Of a stretch of 42,039 nt of DNA, positions 6,405-15,035 are shown piece after piece; positions within the stretch are counted from its first letter, which is position 1, and the number at the start of each line of letters is the position of its first letter. This stretch comes from Crocinitomix sp. (GTDB lineage Bacteria > Bacteroidota > Bacteroidia > Flavobacteriales_D > Crocinitomicaceae), in the NCBI GenBank assembly GCA_023263555.1, contig JALQVX010000020.1, forward strand, positions 1 through 42,039. The letters are read 5' to 3'. The notes under the pieces are model-generated. The model was given only the letters and a program-made list of their open reading frames with translations. It was not told the origin of the DNA and ran no database searches. The position numbers and the translations under genes were made by a program.

Positions 6405-8744
6405 GTGAAATTAGTTTTAAATCTTCTTTTTCTATTCTTTTCTGCTTTTATCTTTGGTCAAGAGGAGGTAACACTTTCGTTTGAGCCTCAAGGCGGAAAG
6501 TATGAAGAAGCAATTTCCGTTATTTTATTGTCTGATCCTGGAGCAAGTATTTATTATACACTAGATGGTTCGCTCCCCAATTCTGGTTCTGCACGTTATA
6601 CCAAACCTATTTCTGTTAAAGAGGTGAGTGTGATCAGAGCTGTTGCTTATTCTCAAGGTAAACGTTCTGCCACTCAAACGCAATCTTATTTTTGCGATCG
6701 CGCGTACAGTTTACCTATTATTTCAATCGCCACGAACCCTGAAAATTTATGGGATTACAGTTCTGGTATCTATGTGAAAGGTTGTTGCGCCGATACAATT
6801 GAACCCTATTTGGGTGCCAATTTTTGGAGAGATTGGGAGAAATATGCGAATATCGAAATGTATGACGAAGAGGGTGAATTGTGCTTCAATCAAGGGGTGG
6901 GAATAAATTTATTTGGTGGTTATAGTCGAATGTTGCCGCAAAAATCCCTCGCCGTTTTTGCCCGCTCTAAATACGGGGAAAAAAGAATAAAATATCCCAT
7001 TTTTCCTGAGCGTGATTTTGATGAATATAAATCCTTTATCATTCGTAATTCGGGTGGTGATTTTCAACGCACTCATTTTAGAGATGCATTTATGACGCAG
7101 TTGGCCGCTCCAACAGGTGTTGCTATTCAAGCTTACCGCCCTGCAATTGTATTCTTAAATGGACAGTACTGGGGAATTCAAAATTTGCGTGAAAAAATCA
7201 GTGAGCATTACCTCGAGTCTAATTTTGGAGTGGATAAAGATAATGTTGATATCCTCCGTCACAATGGGGTAGTCAGACATGGAACATCAAAGAACTATAA
7301 AGCGCTCTTGAATTTTTTAAGAACGAAAGATTTGTCCAAGGATGCTGTTGTGGATGAGCTGCGTGTGTTTATGGATATTGAGGATTATATCCGATATAAT
7401 ATCGCTGAAACGTACTCTGATAATCGAGATGCCGGTGGTAATATCCGTTATTGGAGGGAACGAACTGATTCGGCTAAATGGCGCTGGGTTTTCTATGATC
7501 TGGATTTAGGGTTAGGTAATAATGAACCTTCGGGTTATAAACACAATACCGTAAAAAAGTTCACCAGTGCTAATGCAGAGGCTTGGCCTGATCCTGCTTG
7601 GTCTACTTTCATTATTCGCTCCTTGTTGACAAATAAAAAATTAGAAATACAATACATTAATACGTTTGCCGATCATCTAAATACGGTTTACAGTGAAGAA
7701 ACGGCTTTGGCTTTAGTGGACAAAATGCAGAATAACCTCAAAGAGGAGATGCCTTATCATACGAAAAGATGGTTTACGTCTTATCAGAATTGGGAACATC
7801 ATGTAGATATCGTGCGGAATTTTGTGCGCGAACGACCAAAATATTTACGCCAATTTATCATGGAAAAGTTTGGTCTGAAAGGTACCTTGAATGTGGAGAT
7901 TAAATGTCCGAATAAGGAGGTGGCAAAAGTGGAGTTTAATAGTTTGAAAATTAAAAAGGATTTTACAGGGATATATTTTAAAAATGTACCGATCACAATG
8001 ACAGTGCAGCCGAAGCACGATTATATTTTTAAAGGTTGGAAAGGTAGAACCGAAACAGAAATGTCTATTACGATTGTTCCAACAACGGATCTAATTTTGG
8101 AGCCTATTTTTGAAGCAAAGGAAAAAAGTGTTTTTTATGATTCATTGATTTTTAATGAGTTAGCGGTTTATCAACCAGAGGATGATTCTTCGGGAGATTG
8201 GGTGGAATTGTACAACCGTTCAACAAAACCGCTGGATTTAAGTGGATGGGTGTTTACAGATGATGATTATAAAAATGGGTTTATCATTCCAAATGGTGTG
8301 AGTGTAAATCCAAGTAGTTACCTTATTTTGACAGAAAAATTACGCAACTTTCAAGCCTATTATTCGGCGGATTCAATTCAAGCAATCGGTGATTTTGATT
8401 TCGGTTTATCTAAAAAATCAGAGCATCTAAAATTATATGATAATAAAGGTTATTTAGTAGATTCCTTAACCTATAAAAAGCAAGAATGGGATACTTTGGC
8501 CACACTGAATTTAGTTCACCCTGATTCTTCCAGGCATGATCAAAGCCATTGGAACGTCGAAAAGCAGTCTATCGGAGGGAAGAGTGTAGCGTATCTAAAA
8601 TATCTCAAACACGAAGCCGACAAGGCCTATTGGACTAAAATTTATTATATCGGTGGCGGTAGCTTTTTTTTTATCTTGGTCGTTGGTCTCTTCTTACACC
8701 GATCTTCTAAAAAACGCAAGTTAAAAGAGTTGAACAATACGTAA
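6405..8744 (+). CDS. CotH-kinase family protein with chitobiase-like and lamin-tail domains and a C-terminal membrane anchor
   Basis: This 779-residue protein starts at a GTG that leads straight into a signal peptide (residues 1-18, ending FGQ). A chitobiase/hexosaminidase C-terminal-like domain follows (about 19-97, ASIYYTLDGSLP). The CotH domain spans about 100-490, with the acidic catalytic-type motif WRWVFYDLDLGLGNN. A small beta domain resembling InlB/Flg_new-type repeats covers about 495-577 (YIFKGWKGRTET). A lamin-tail domain covers about 582-700 (FNELAVYQPEDDSSGDWVEL, LSGWVFTDD). A single membrane helix and a basic tail (SSKKRKLKEL) end the protein. Characterised CotH proteins phosphorylate spore-coat proteins; bacterial exported versions in Bacteroidota have no firmly known substrate. 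The topology suggests a large periplasmic part anchored by a C-terminal helix. Confidence 0.9.
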   Translation: MKLVLNLLFLFFSAFIFGQEEVTLSFEPQGGKYEEAISVILLSDPGASIYYTLDGSLPNSGSARYTKPISVKEVSVIRAVAYSQGKRSATQTQSYFCDRAYSLPIISIATNPENLWDYSSGIYVKGCCADTIEPYLGANFWRDWEKYANIEMYDEEGELCFNQGVGINLFGGYSRMLPQKSLAVFARSKYGEKRIKYPIFPERDFDEYKSFIIRNSGGDFQRTHFRDAFMTQLAAPTGVAIQAYRPAIVFLNGQYWGIQNLREKISEHYLESNFGVDKDNVDILRHNGVVRHGTSKNYKALLNFLRTKDLSKDAVVDELRVFMDIEDYIRYNIAETYSDNRDAGGNIRYWRERTDSAKWRWVFYDLDLGLGNNEPSGYKHNTVKKFTSANAEAWPDPAWSTFIIRSLLTNKKLEIQYINTFADHLNTVYSEETALALVDKMQNNLKEEMPYHTKRWFTSYQNWEHHVDIVRNFVRERPKYLRQFIMEKFGLKGTLNVEIKCPNKEVAKVEFNSLKIKKDFTGIYFKNVPITMTVQPKHDYIFKGWKGRTETEMSITIVPTTDLILEPIFEAKEKSVFYDSLIFNELAVYQPEDDSSGDWVELYNRSTKPLDLSGWVFTDDDYKNGFIIPNGVSVNPSSYLILTEKLRNFQAYYSADSIQAIGDFDFGLSKKSEHLKLYDNKGYLVDSLTYKKQEWDTLATLNLVHPDSSRHDQSHWNVEKQSIGGKSVAYLKYLKHEADKAYWTKIYYIGGGSFFFILVVGLFLHRSSKKRKLKELNNT

Positions 8745-8746
8745 AC

Positions 8747-8760
8747 GCGCCCTGAGCGGA
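8747..8760. repeat. Partial copy of REP-like palindrome
   Basis: GCGCCCTGAGCGGA is identical to the left 14 bases of the full element at 8835-8858, then diverges. It begins two bases after the stop of the CotH-type gene. Confidence 0.6.
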
Positions 8761-8834
8761 TTATTTCCAAAGATTCGTAGCGTTGATAAAAGAATATTTC
8801 TCAAATCAATGGATTTAACAATTAAACTTACCCC

Positions 8835-8858
8835 GCGCCCTGAGCGGAGTCGAAGGGC
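8835..8858. repeat. REP-like palindromic element (CCCTGAGCGGAGTCGAAGGG type)
   Basis: GCGCCCTGAGCGGAGTCGAAGGGC contains GCCCT/AGGGC arms around an imperfect centre. I recognise this as the widely scattered 'CCCTGAGC..AGTCGAAGGG' intergenic palindrome found in several bacterial phyla. Its base composition is much more GC-rich than the surrounding DNA. Confidence 0.65.
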
Positions 8859-8864
8859 AAGGGA

Positions 8865-8898
8865 CAAAAAAACCCAACGTAAAACTTACGTTGGGTTT
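8865..8898 (-). terminator. Terminator downstream of tRNA-Cys (possibly bidirectional)
   Basis: AACCCAACGTAA (8871-8882) and TTACGTTGGGTT (8886-8897) form a perfect 12-base-pair stem with a three-base loop. On the minus strand the stem is followed by a run of seven T, ending transcription from tRNA-Cys just after its 3' end. On the plus strand a weaker TTTATT tail could also stop read-through from the CotH-type gene. Confidence 0.88.
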
Positions 8899-8903
8899 AT
8901 TCG

Positions 8904-8974
8904 AGGTCCCGAGCGGATTTGAACCGCTGTAGATGGTTTTGCAGACCACTGCCTAACCGCTCGGCCACAGGACC
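8904..8974 (-). tRNA. tRNA-Cys (GCA)
   Basis: Read on the minus strand, GGTCCTG (5' acceptor) pairs with CGGGACC (3' acceptor) with one G-T wobble. The D arm (GCCGAGCGGTTAGGC), the anticodon stem-loop TGGTCTGCAAAACCA with anticodon GCA, and the T arm with GGTTCAAATCC are all present. The length is 71 bases, the discriminator base is U as expected for cysteine tRNA, and the CCA end is not encoded. A terminator follows directly. Confidence 0.96.
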
Positions 8975-9067
8975 ATTTGTTTTTCTGATACTATCTCATC
9001 TCGGCTTAGCCGAGACCACAGGATCATATCTTATGATATTTGCCCTGAAGCAAAAATCAAAGGAGAG

Positions 9068-9075
9068 CAAAGATA
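9068..9075 (-). promoter_or_regulatory. -7 promoter element for tRNA-Cys
   Basis: TATCTTTG on the minus strand is an exact match to the Bacteroidota -7 consensus TAnnTTTG and lies about 95 bases upstream of the tRNA. No clear TTG was found at the usual -33 spacing. Confidence 0.5.
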
Positions 9076-9120
9076 AAAATAATTTTTATTGAACCTTGCT
9101 AAAAAGCAAAGAAAAATCGT

Positions 9121-9474
9121 CTATCCTTCAATAATGACAGCCACCTCTTTCACTAAGCCTTGAATAGGAGGACTTTGTTTACGCACTTTTACACTTGCAG
9201 TAATTAAGGTTGGAAATTCACTTTTAAAGCGAACTAAAATACGATTTGCAACATGTTCAATGAGTTTTGAACGAATAGCCATTTCTTCAACCACAATATT
9301 GCGTACTGCAACATAGTCAATCGTATCAATGAGCTCATCTGTTTCGGCTGATTTCGAAAAGTCAGTTGAGAGGATTATATCAATGATGTATTTACCTCCT
9401 AAACGACCTTCTTCATCCATGCAACCGTGGTAAGCAAATACTTCTATTCCGGTTACTTCAATTAAGTTTTTCAT
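9121..9474 (-). CDS. folB: Dihydroneopterin aldolase
   Basis: FolB converts 7,8-dihydroneopterin to 6-hydroxymethyl-7,8-dihydropterin in folate synthesis. The 117-residue length fits the family. Visible signatures are the N-terminal IEVFAYHGCMDEE (YHG motif), DTIDYVAVRNIV, LIEHVANRI, and the C-terminal KQSPPIQG loop carrying the conserved lysine. The start codon overlaps the gltX stop as ATGA, so it is the second gene of a gltX-folB operon. The fold is shared with dihydroneopterin epimerase (FolX), but the sequence matches the aldolase more closely. Confidence 0.9.
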   Translation of the reverse strand: MKNLIEVTGIEVFAYHGCMDEEGRLGGKYIIDIILSTDFSKSAETDELIDTIDYVAVRNIVVEEMAIRSKLIEHVANRILVRFKSEFPTLITASVKVRKQSPPIQGLVKEVAVIIEG

Positions 9475-11003
9475 TGGTTAGCGGCTTTTAATGCATTGAT
9501 CGCGTCTATTCCATTTTCCATTCTAGAAATGACAGTGTCTTTTCCTAAGGTAGCACAAATATCAAACATAGAAGGTCCCATTCCTTTACCTGTTACCAAT
9601 AATCTAAATCCAGGGCCAACATGTCCAAAACCATATTCTTTTTTCGCTAAATAAGCGCTAAAAACAGTTTCAATGTTCTTGGTAGTAAAGTCCTTAATCG
9701 TTTTCAATTCCGCGAGTAATTCGGCCATGATAAGTGGTGTTTCTTCTTTCCACTTCTTAGACACCGTTTTGTCATCATAAACCGTTACCGCATTGAAAAA
9801 ATAATCGCCTTCAACAAGTATGTCTTGAATGAATGTTGCGCGTTCTTTCATGAGTTCACAAATCTTTGCTAAATATGAGGTTTCAAGTCCTTGGTGCGCT
9901 TCATCTAAAAGTGGACGGAGTAAATCAGCTAAATCCTCGTTACTTGTACTTCGTAAATAATATTGATTAAACCATTTTGTTTTATCTGGATCGAATCGTG
10001 CGCCTGATTTACCGACACGGTCAAGTGTAAACAATTCAACCATTTCTTCTAAAGACATGATCTCTTTGTTGTCTCCCGGATTCCAACCTAATAGTGCCAA
10101 CATATTTACAAATGCTTTCGAAAAGTATCCTCCTTCTTTGTAACCACTGTATTTTTCTCCTTCCGCAGACATCCAATCTAATGGAAATACAGGGAAACCT
10201 AATTTATCACCATCTCGTTTGCTCAGTTTTCCTTTTCCATCTGGTCTTAGAATTAAGGGTAAGTGTGCAAATCGCGGGCGGTCCCATCCAAAGCAATCGT
10301 AAAGGAAAACATGTAATGGGGCAGAGGGTAACCATTCTTCTCCGCGAATAACATGTGTGATTTCCATTAAATGATCATCAATGATATTCGCCATATGGTA
10401 AGTAGGCATACCCGTTTCTTTTACCAAAACTTTGTCATCTAAATTATTCGTGTTTACGGTAACCCATCCTCTAATTTCATCCTCAAGTTTGATATCCGTA
10501 TTGCGTGGCATCTTTATACGAACGGTATACGGATCACCATTTGCTAGTCTCTTTTCTACTTCCTCTTTTGAAAGTGAAAGTGAGTTTTTCATAGAAGAAC
10601 GTGTTACTCCATTGTATTGCCAGTTCGGTAAACCCATTTCTTTGGCTTGGTCACGCATGCGTTCCAAGTCATCTGATGTATCAAAAGCTAAATAGGCATG
10701 ACCCGATTCTATGAGTTGATCAATATAGGGTTGATACATTGACATACGTTCTGATTGAATATATGGCCCTTTATCTCCTCCGTATCCAACCCCTTCATTG
10801 GGCTCGATACCACACCATTTTAAAGAATCTATAATATATTCTTGGGCGCCAGGAACAAATCTTTTTTGATCCGTATCTTCAATTCGTAGTAAAAAATCTC
10901 CTCCGTGTTTTTTTGCGAAGAGATAATTGTAAAGAGCCGTTCTAACGCCTCCCATATGCAAAGGTCCTGTTGGACTTGGTGCAAATCGAACTCTAACTTT
11001 CAT
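9471..11003 (-). CDS. gltX: Glutamyl-tRNA synthetase
   Basis: GltX charges tRNA-Glu with glutamate (some bacteria use the same enzyme for tRNA-Gln). I start it at the ATG at 11003 (MKVRVRFAPSPTGPLHMGG), 23 codons inside the track ORF; the upstream extension is Arg/Lys-rich and includes the promoter region. The protein is 510 residues. The class I synthetase signatures are the HIGH-equivalent H16-M-G-G and the KMSKS-equivalent KLSKR in GKGKLSKRDGD. The middle contains the family motif RGEEWLPSAPLHVFLYDCFGW. It is followed by folB with a four-base overlap. Confidence 0.96.
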   Translation of the reverse strand: MKVRVRFAPSPTGPLHMGGVRTALYNYLFAKKHGGDFLLRIEDTDQKRFVPGAQEYIIDSLKWCGIEPNEGVGYGGDKGPYIQSERMSMYQPYIDQLIESGHAYLAFDTSDDLERMRDQAKEMGLPNWQYNGVTRSSMKNSLSLSKEEVEKRLANGDPYTVRIKMPRNTDIKLEDEIRGWVTVNTNNLDDKVLVKETGMPTYHMANIIDDHLMEITHVIRGEEWLPSAPLHVFLYDCFGWDRPRFAHLPLILRPDGKGKLSKRDGDKLGFPVFPLDWMSAEGEKYSGYKEGGYFSKAFVNMLALLGWNPGDNKEIMSLEEMVELFTLDRVGKSGARFDPDKTKWFNQYYLRSTSNEDLADLLRPLLDEAHQGLETSYLAKICELMKERATFIQDILVEGDYFFNAVTVYDDKTVSKKWKEETPLIMAELLAELKTIKDFTTKNIETVFSAYLAKKEYGFGHVGPGFRLLVTGKGMGPSMFDICATLGKDTVISRMENGIDAINALKAANQ

Positions 11004-11069
11004 GTTTGTGTTTTTTGTGACGCGGCATTTCTGCCCTATCTTGCGTCTTTTCATTAAAATATGACGGCG

Positions 11070-11077
11070 CAAAGATA
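11070..11077 (-). promoter_or_regulatory. -7 promoter element for gltX-folB
   Basis: TATCTTTG on the minus strand exactly matches TAnnTTTG and is followed by GC, as in many Flavobacteria promoters. It lies 67 bases upstream of the gltX ATG chosen here and inside the longer track ORF, which supports the shorter start. No good -33 TTG is seen at standard spacing. Confidence 0.5.
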
Positions 11078-11246
11078 CAGTTTTAGCCTGAAATACGTTA
11101 TTTATTGTAACGTTCGTCTTATGATTATATGTAACTTAGTAGGTTAGGACCTAAAACATGACTTTCTTTTGGGTTATACTGAACGGTTTTGCATGATTAT
11201 TGTACGTGCTAGAGGTAAGGTGGATTGTGATAAGTCAATTTAAAAA

Positions 11247-14200
11247 TTGGATACATTGAATACGTTTCAAAAGGTGATAAATCAAGTAGAACTTTTTATT
11301 AAAAAGTACTACAAGAATCAAATGTTAAAAGGGGCAATCCTTTTTGTAGCACTGCTATTGTCTAGTTATCTTTTGGTGACTGGTTTGGAATATGTCGGTC
11401 GTTTTAGTTCGGGTATACGCTTGGCACTTTTGATCGGCTTTATCGGACTGAACGTGGTCTTGCTCATTCGCTTTTTGATTATTCCCTTGTTAAAGTTGAA
11501 TAAATTGGGGAAACATTTATCATTAATTGAGGCGTCAGAAATGTTAGGAAAGATTTTTCCTGAGGTAGGGGATAAATTGAAAAACACGCTTCAATTGAAT
11601 AATGATAAGGCGGCTATGAAGATGAATTTTGATCTTGTTAATGCAAGTATCGAACAACGTTCGGAAAATTTATCGATTGTTCCTTTCGGAAAGGCCATTG
11701 ATTTAAAAGAAAATCGACGCTACTTGAAATACCTATTACCTGTTTTTGCTGTTTTTATAGCGATTGCGGTCATAGCACCTCGTTGGTTTTATGATGGTAC
11801 CGAAAGGGTCGTTAATTTCAGCACGGATTATGTTGAGCCAGCGCCTTTTGATTTTATTGTAGATAGTGAATTGGATGCGATTGAGGGGGAGAATTATACG
11901 CTTAAGATTCGATTAAAAGGTGACGAAATTCCAAACGAGGTTAAGATTTTTTCGAATAAAGGAAATTATAATTTAAAGCAAACGTCTAAAGTTACGTTTG
12001 AATATGATTTCATTAACTTGAATGAGAGTCTTTCTTTTTATTGTGTGGCGAATGAATTTGAATCTAAGCAATTTGAAGTGGGTATGTTGCATAAACCAAT
12101 CATTGATGATATTAGTTTGTCGGTGATTTATCCAAAGCATACTGGTAAATCTGCGGAAAAATTTCAGAATACAGGAGACATTGTTGTTCCAGAAGGTTCA
12201 GTTATTGAATGGAATATTGGAGCAACTAATTTGAAACGGATGCATGCTATCTTTCCTGATACAACGTTAGTCATAAATAATTCGCTGTCAAATCGATACA
12301 GTTTTAAAAAGGTTTTTATGGCCTCTTCACCATATGCTCTTAGTTTAAGTTCGGATGATATTGAAAACGCTGATTCGTTATACTATGAAGTTAATGTAAT
12401 AAAGGACGAATATCCTACAATTTCTATGACGGAAGAGGTTGATTCGTCGAATGTTTTATTGCGTTTTATCGAAGGCCGTATAAATGATGATTATGGATTT
12501 AGAAGCCTTACTGTTAAACTAAGCGTTTCTGGCAAGGACACATCTTACGCCATTACAAAAAGTTTAAAAGTGAATCCAAAACTGCAGACGCAATTGTTTT
12601 CGTATACATTGGATATTCGTCAATTTGATCTCAAACCAGGCTATAAATTAGATTATACATTTATTGTAACGGATAATGATGAGTTGAATGGGTATAAATC
12701 TACGGTCTCTTCTCGGGGTTTCTTTGAGGTTCCTCAATTGGATGAGTTAGAAAATTTAATGGGTGAAAAGGATGATGCCTTAAAAGATCAAATGGATCAG
12801 GCAGCAAAAGACGCCAAGGAATTAAAGCAGGAAATTAAGGAGGTAAAAAGTGAGCTGATCAATAAGGCGGAACTGGATTGGAAGGACAAGCAAAGTTTGG
12901 AAAACCTTATGGAGATGCAAAAGGAACTCGAGAAGAAAATGGAGGAGATCAAAAAAGATTATGATGAATCGAAAGAAGAGAAGGATAATTTCTTGGAAAA
13001 TTCTGAGGAGCTTAAGAAGAAGCAGGAAGAGCTGCAACGTTTGATGGAGGAATTAATGGATGATGAATTAAAGGAATTATTTGAGGAGTTGCAAAAGTTG
13101 ATGGAAGAGATGAATAAAGATAAATTGGTTGAGAATTTAGAGGAGATGGAACAGCAATCCGAAACTATGGAGGAGGAATTGGATAGGATGCTCGAGCAGT
13201 TTAAGAACATGGAGTTGGACCAGAAATTGGAAAATTTAGAAGAACAATTGCGTGAATTGGCGGAGGAGCAACTGGAACTAAAAGAACAATCTGAGAATAA
13301 AGCAATGTCTGAGGAAGAGTTGGCAAAAGAGCAGGAAAAGTTGAATGAGAAATTTGATGAAATTCAAAAGGATATGGATGAGATTCAAGAGAAGAATGAG
13401 GAACTTGAAAAGCCACGTGATATTGATTTTGATGAAGAGAAGGAAGAGAATATTGATAAGGAAATGAATGATTCAAAAGAAAGTTTAGATGATGGTAAAC
13501 AAAAAAAGGCGGAGGATAGTCAGCAAAAAGCGGCTGATATGATGAAAGAAATGGCGGATGACGCGGCTGCAATGAAGTCGGCTGGTGAACAACAGCAACA
13601 AGCAGAGGATATGGATGCGTTGCGCTTTTTATTGGAAAATTTGATAGCACTTTCTTATCAGCAGGAAGAGTTAATGAATCAATATGGAGAAACACCAACG
13701 AACGATCCAAAGTACTTGAAATTAAATAGAGAGCAAATCGATATTAAAAAGTCTACGGAGATTGTGAATGATTCGTTAGTGGCTTTAGCGAAGAGAGTGA
13801 TGGAATTATCGTCTGCGATCAATCAAGAATTAAATGATCTTTCGTATAATCTGGATAAATCGTTGGCGTATTCGGAGGAACGTAAAACGGGCACCCTAAT
13901 GCAACATCAGCAATATGCTATGACAAGTTATAACAATTTAGCGTTAATGCTTGCAGAAGTGCTCGAACAGATGCAGAATCAAATGAAGAACAAGATGCCT
14001 GGAAATGGCTCATGTGATAATCCCGGTGGAACGGGAAGTGGTGAATCGGGTAAGAAAATGACCATGGAGCAAATGAAAAAAGCGTTGGAAGAACAGATCG
14101 CTAAAATGAAAGGTGGTAAGAGTCCAGGTGGTGAAGAAGGTGAAGGGGAAAAGGGTAAAAATGGTCAAACACCAGGTGGCGAAGGTGGTTCTATTCCTCA

Positions 14201-14630
14201 ATTATCTGCAAAGGAAAAAGCTCAGATGGCCGCTGAACAAGGACGAATTAGAGATGGTTTAAAGGAATTGAAACAACAATTAAACAGTGATGGTAGTGGA
14301 GCAGGAAATGGACTAGATGAATTAATACAAGATTTAGATGATTTACAGAATGATCTAATTAATGGCCGTGTAGGGTCTGATTTTATGAAACGTCAAGAAG
14401 ATATTTATACGCGTTTGTTAGAGAGCGAAAAAGCATTACGTGAGCGTGGGTATAGTGAAGAAAGAGAAGCAAAAGAAGGAAAAAATCAAGAGGATAGTAA
14501 CCTTAAAGAATTTACGGAGTATACAAAAAATAAGGACGCAGAATTAGAGTTTATACGCTCTCTTCCTGTTGGTCTGCGGGTCTATTATAAAGGACTTGTG
14601 AATGAGTATTTTAATTCTGTAAATAAATAA
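11247..14630 (+). CDS. DUF4175-family large membrane protein with long coiled coil
   Basis: This 1127-residue protein begins at a TTG (11247); a second in-frame TTG at 11256 is an alternative, and no ATG is available near the start. There are two membrane helices near the N-terminus (about 28-47 and 58-79) and a third at about 163-178. A beta-rich extracytoplasmic part of about 320 residues follows. Residues about 500-790 form an extremely charged Glu/Lys/Leu/Met coiled coil (EELKKKQEELQRLMEELM). Near the C-terminus are a Gly-rich low-complexity stretch (GGEEGEGEKGKNG) and a conserved-looking end (ELEFIRSLPVGLRVYYKGLVNEYF). I recognise the family as DUF4175, which is common in Bacteroidota and of unknown function. 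It is the first gene of a run with an RsbW-like ATPase, ybeY, mnmG and a methyltransferase. Confidence 0.85.
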   Translation: MDTLNTFQKVINQVELFIKKYYKNQMLKGAILFVALLLSSYLLVTGLEYVGRFSSGIRLALLIGFIGLNVVLLIRFLIIPLLKLNKLGKHLSLIEASEMLGKIFPEVGDKLKNTLQLNNDKAAMKMNFDLVNASIEQRSENLSIVPFGKAIDLKENRRYLKYLLPVFAVFIAIAVIAPRWFYDGTERVVNFSTDYVEPAPFDFIVDSELDAIEGENYTLKIRLKGDEIPNEVKIFSNKGNYNLKQTSKVTFEYDFINLNESLSFYCVANEFESKQFEVGMLHKPIIDDISLSVIYPKHTGKSAEKFQNTGDIVVPEGSVIEWNIGATNLKRMHAIFPDTTLVINNSLSNRYSFKKVFMASSPYALSLSSDDIENADSLYYEVNVIKDEYPTISMTEEVDSSNVLLRFIEGRINDDYGFRSLTVKLSVSGKDTSYAITKSLKVNPKLQTQLFSYTLDIRQFDLKPGYKLDYTFIVTDNDELNGYKSTVSSRGFFEVPQLDELENLMGEKDDALKDQMDQAAKDAKELKQEIKEVKSELINKAELDWKDKQSLENLMEMQKELEKKMEEIKKDYDESKEEKDNFLENSEELKKKQEELQRLMEELMDDELKELFEELQKLMEEMNKDKLVENLEEMEQQSETMEEELDRMLEQFKNMELDQKLENLEEQLRELAEEQLELKEQSENKAMSEEELAKEQEKLNEKFDEIQKDMDEIQEKNEELEKPRDIDFDEEKEENIDKEMNDSKESLDDGKQKKAEDSQQKAADMMKEMADDAAAMKSAGEQQQQAEDMDALRFLLENLIALSYQQEELMNQYGETPTNDPKYLKLNREQIDIKKSTEIVNDSLVALAKRVMELSSAINQELNDLSYNLDKSLAYSEERKTGTLMQHQQYAMTSYNNLALMLAEVLEQMQNQMKNKMPGNGSCDNPGGTGSGESGKKMTMEQMKKALEEQIAKMKGGKSPGGEEGEGEKGKNGQTPGGEGGSIPQLSAKEKAQMAAEQGRIRDGLKELKQQLNSDGSGAGNGLDELIQDLDDLQNDLINGRVGSDFMKRQEDIYTRLLESEKALRERGYSEEREAKEGKNQEDSNLKEFTEYTKNKDAELEFIRSLPVGLRVYYKGLVNEYFNSVNK

Positions 14631-14633
14631 TGA

Positions 14634-15035
14634 ATGCATAGTATTGAAATTGGGTCTGATTTAAAGAATATAACGGAGGTTGAACTTTTGATTGACACGG
14701 TGTGTGAGGACCTTAAATTGAATGAAGATCATTATGGCAATATTCTTATTGCGGTAACGGAAGCAGTAAATAATGCAATCGTACACGGTAACGGGAATGA
14801 TCAAGAGAAGAAGGTTAAAGTAGAAGTGGAAACGGCAGCGGATAAAGTAACGTTTGTTGTTGTGGATGAAGGAACTGGTTTTGATTTTAGCAATTTGCCG
14901 GATCCAACAGCTCCAGAAAATATTGAAAAACCTGATGGTCGTGGAATTTTTCTGATGAAGAATCTTTCAGACGAAGTTGATTTTGATTTGAATGGTTCAA
15001 AAGTTAGTATTACCTTTGCTGCCGAACATGGATAA
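14634..15035 (+). CDS. RsbW/SpoIIAB-type ATP-binding protein (HATPase_c_2)
   Basis: The 133-residue protein is a single GHKL ATPase domain. The N box is ILIAVTEAVNNAIVHGN, the G1 box VVDEGTGFDF and the G2 region GRGIFLMKNL. It resembles the anti-sigma serine kinases RsbW and SpoIIAB, which phosphorylate a STAS-domain antagonist in partner-switching systems. No STAS protein or sigma-B-type factor is encoded next to it. It starts three bases after the DUF4175 stop and overlaps ybeY by eight bases, so it is cotranscribed and probably coupled. A Ser/Thr kinase role is a family-based inference; the partner is unknown. Confidence 0.88.
   Translation: MHSIEIGSDLKNITEVELLIDTVCEDLKLNEDHYGNILIAVTEAVNNAIVHGNGNDQEKKVKVEVETAADKVTFVVVDEGTGFDFSNLPDPTAPENIEKPDGRGIFLMKNLSDEVDFDLNGSKVSITFAAEHG

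Noticed and set aside
12822-14201. Several antisense ORFs (up to 169 residues) opposite the DUF4175 gene
   Set aside because: Their Ser/Leu/Phe-rich low-complexity translations are mirror images of the Glu/Lys-rich coiled coil and Gly-rich tail on the real strand; they have no domain or start context.
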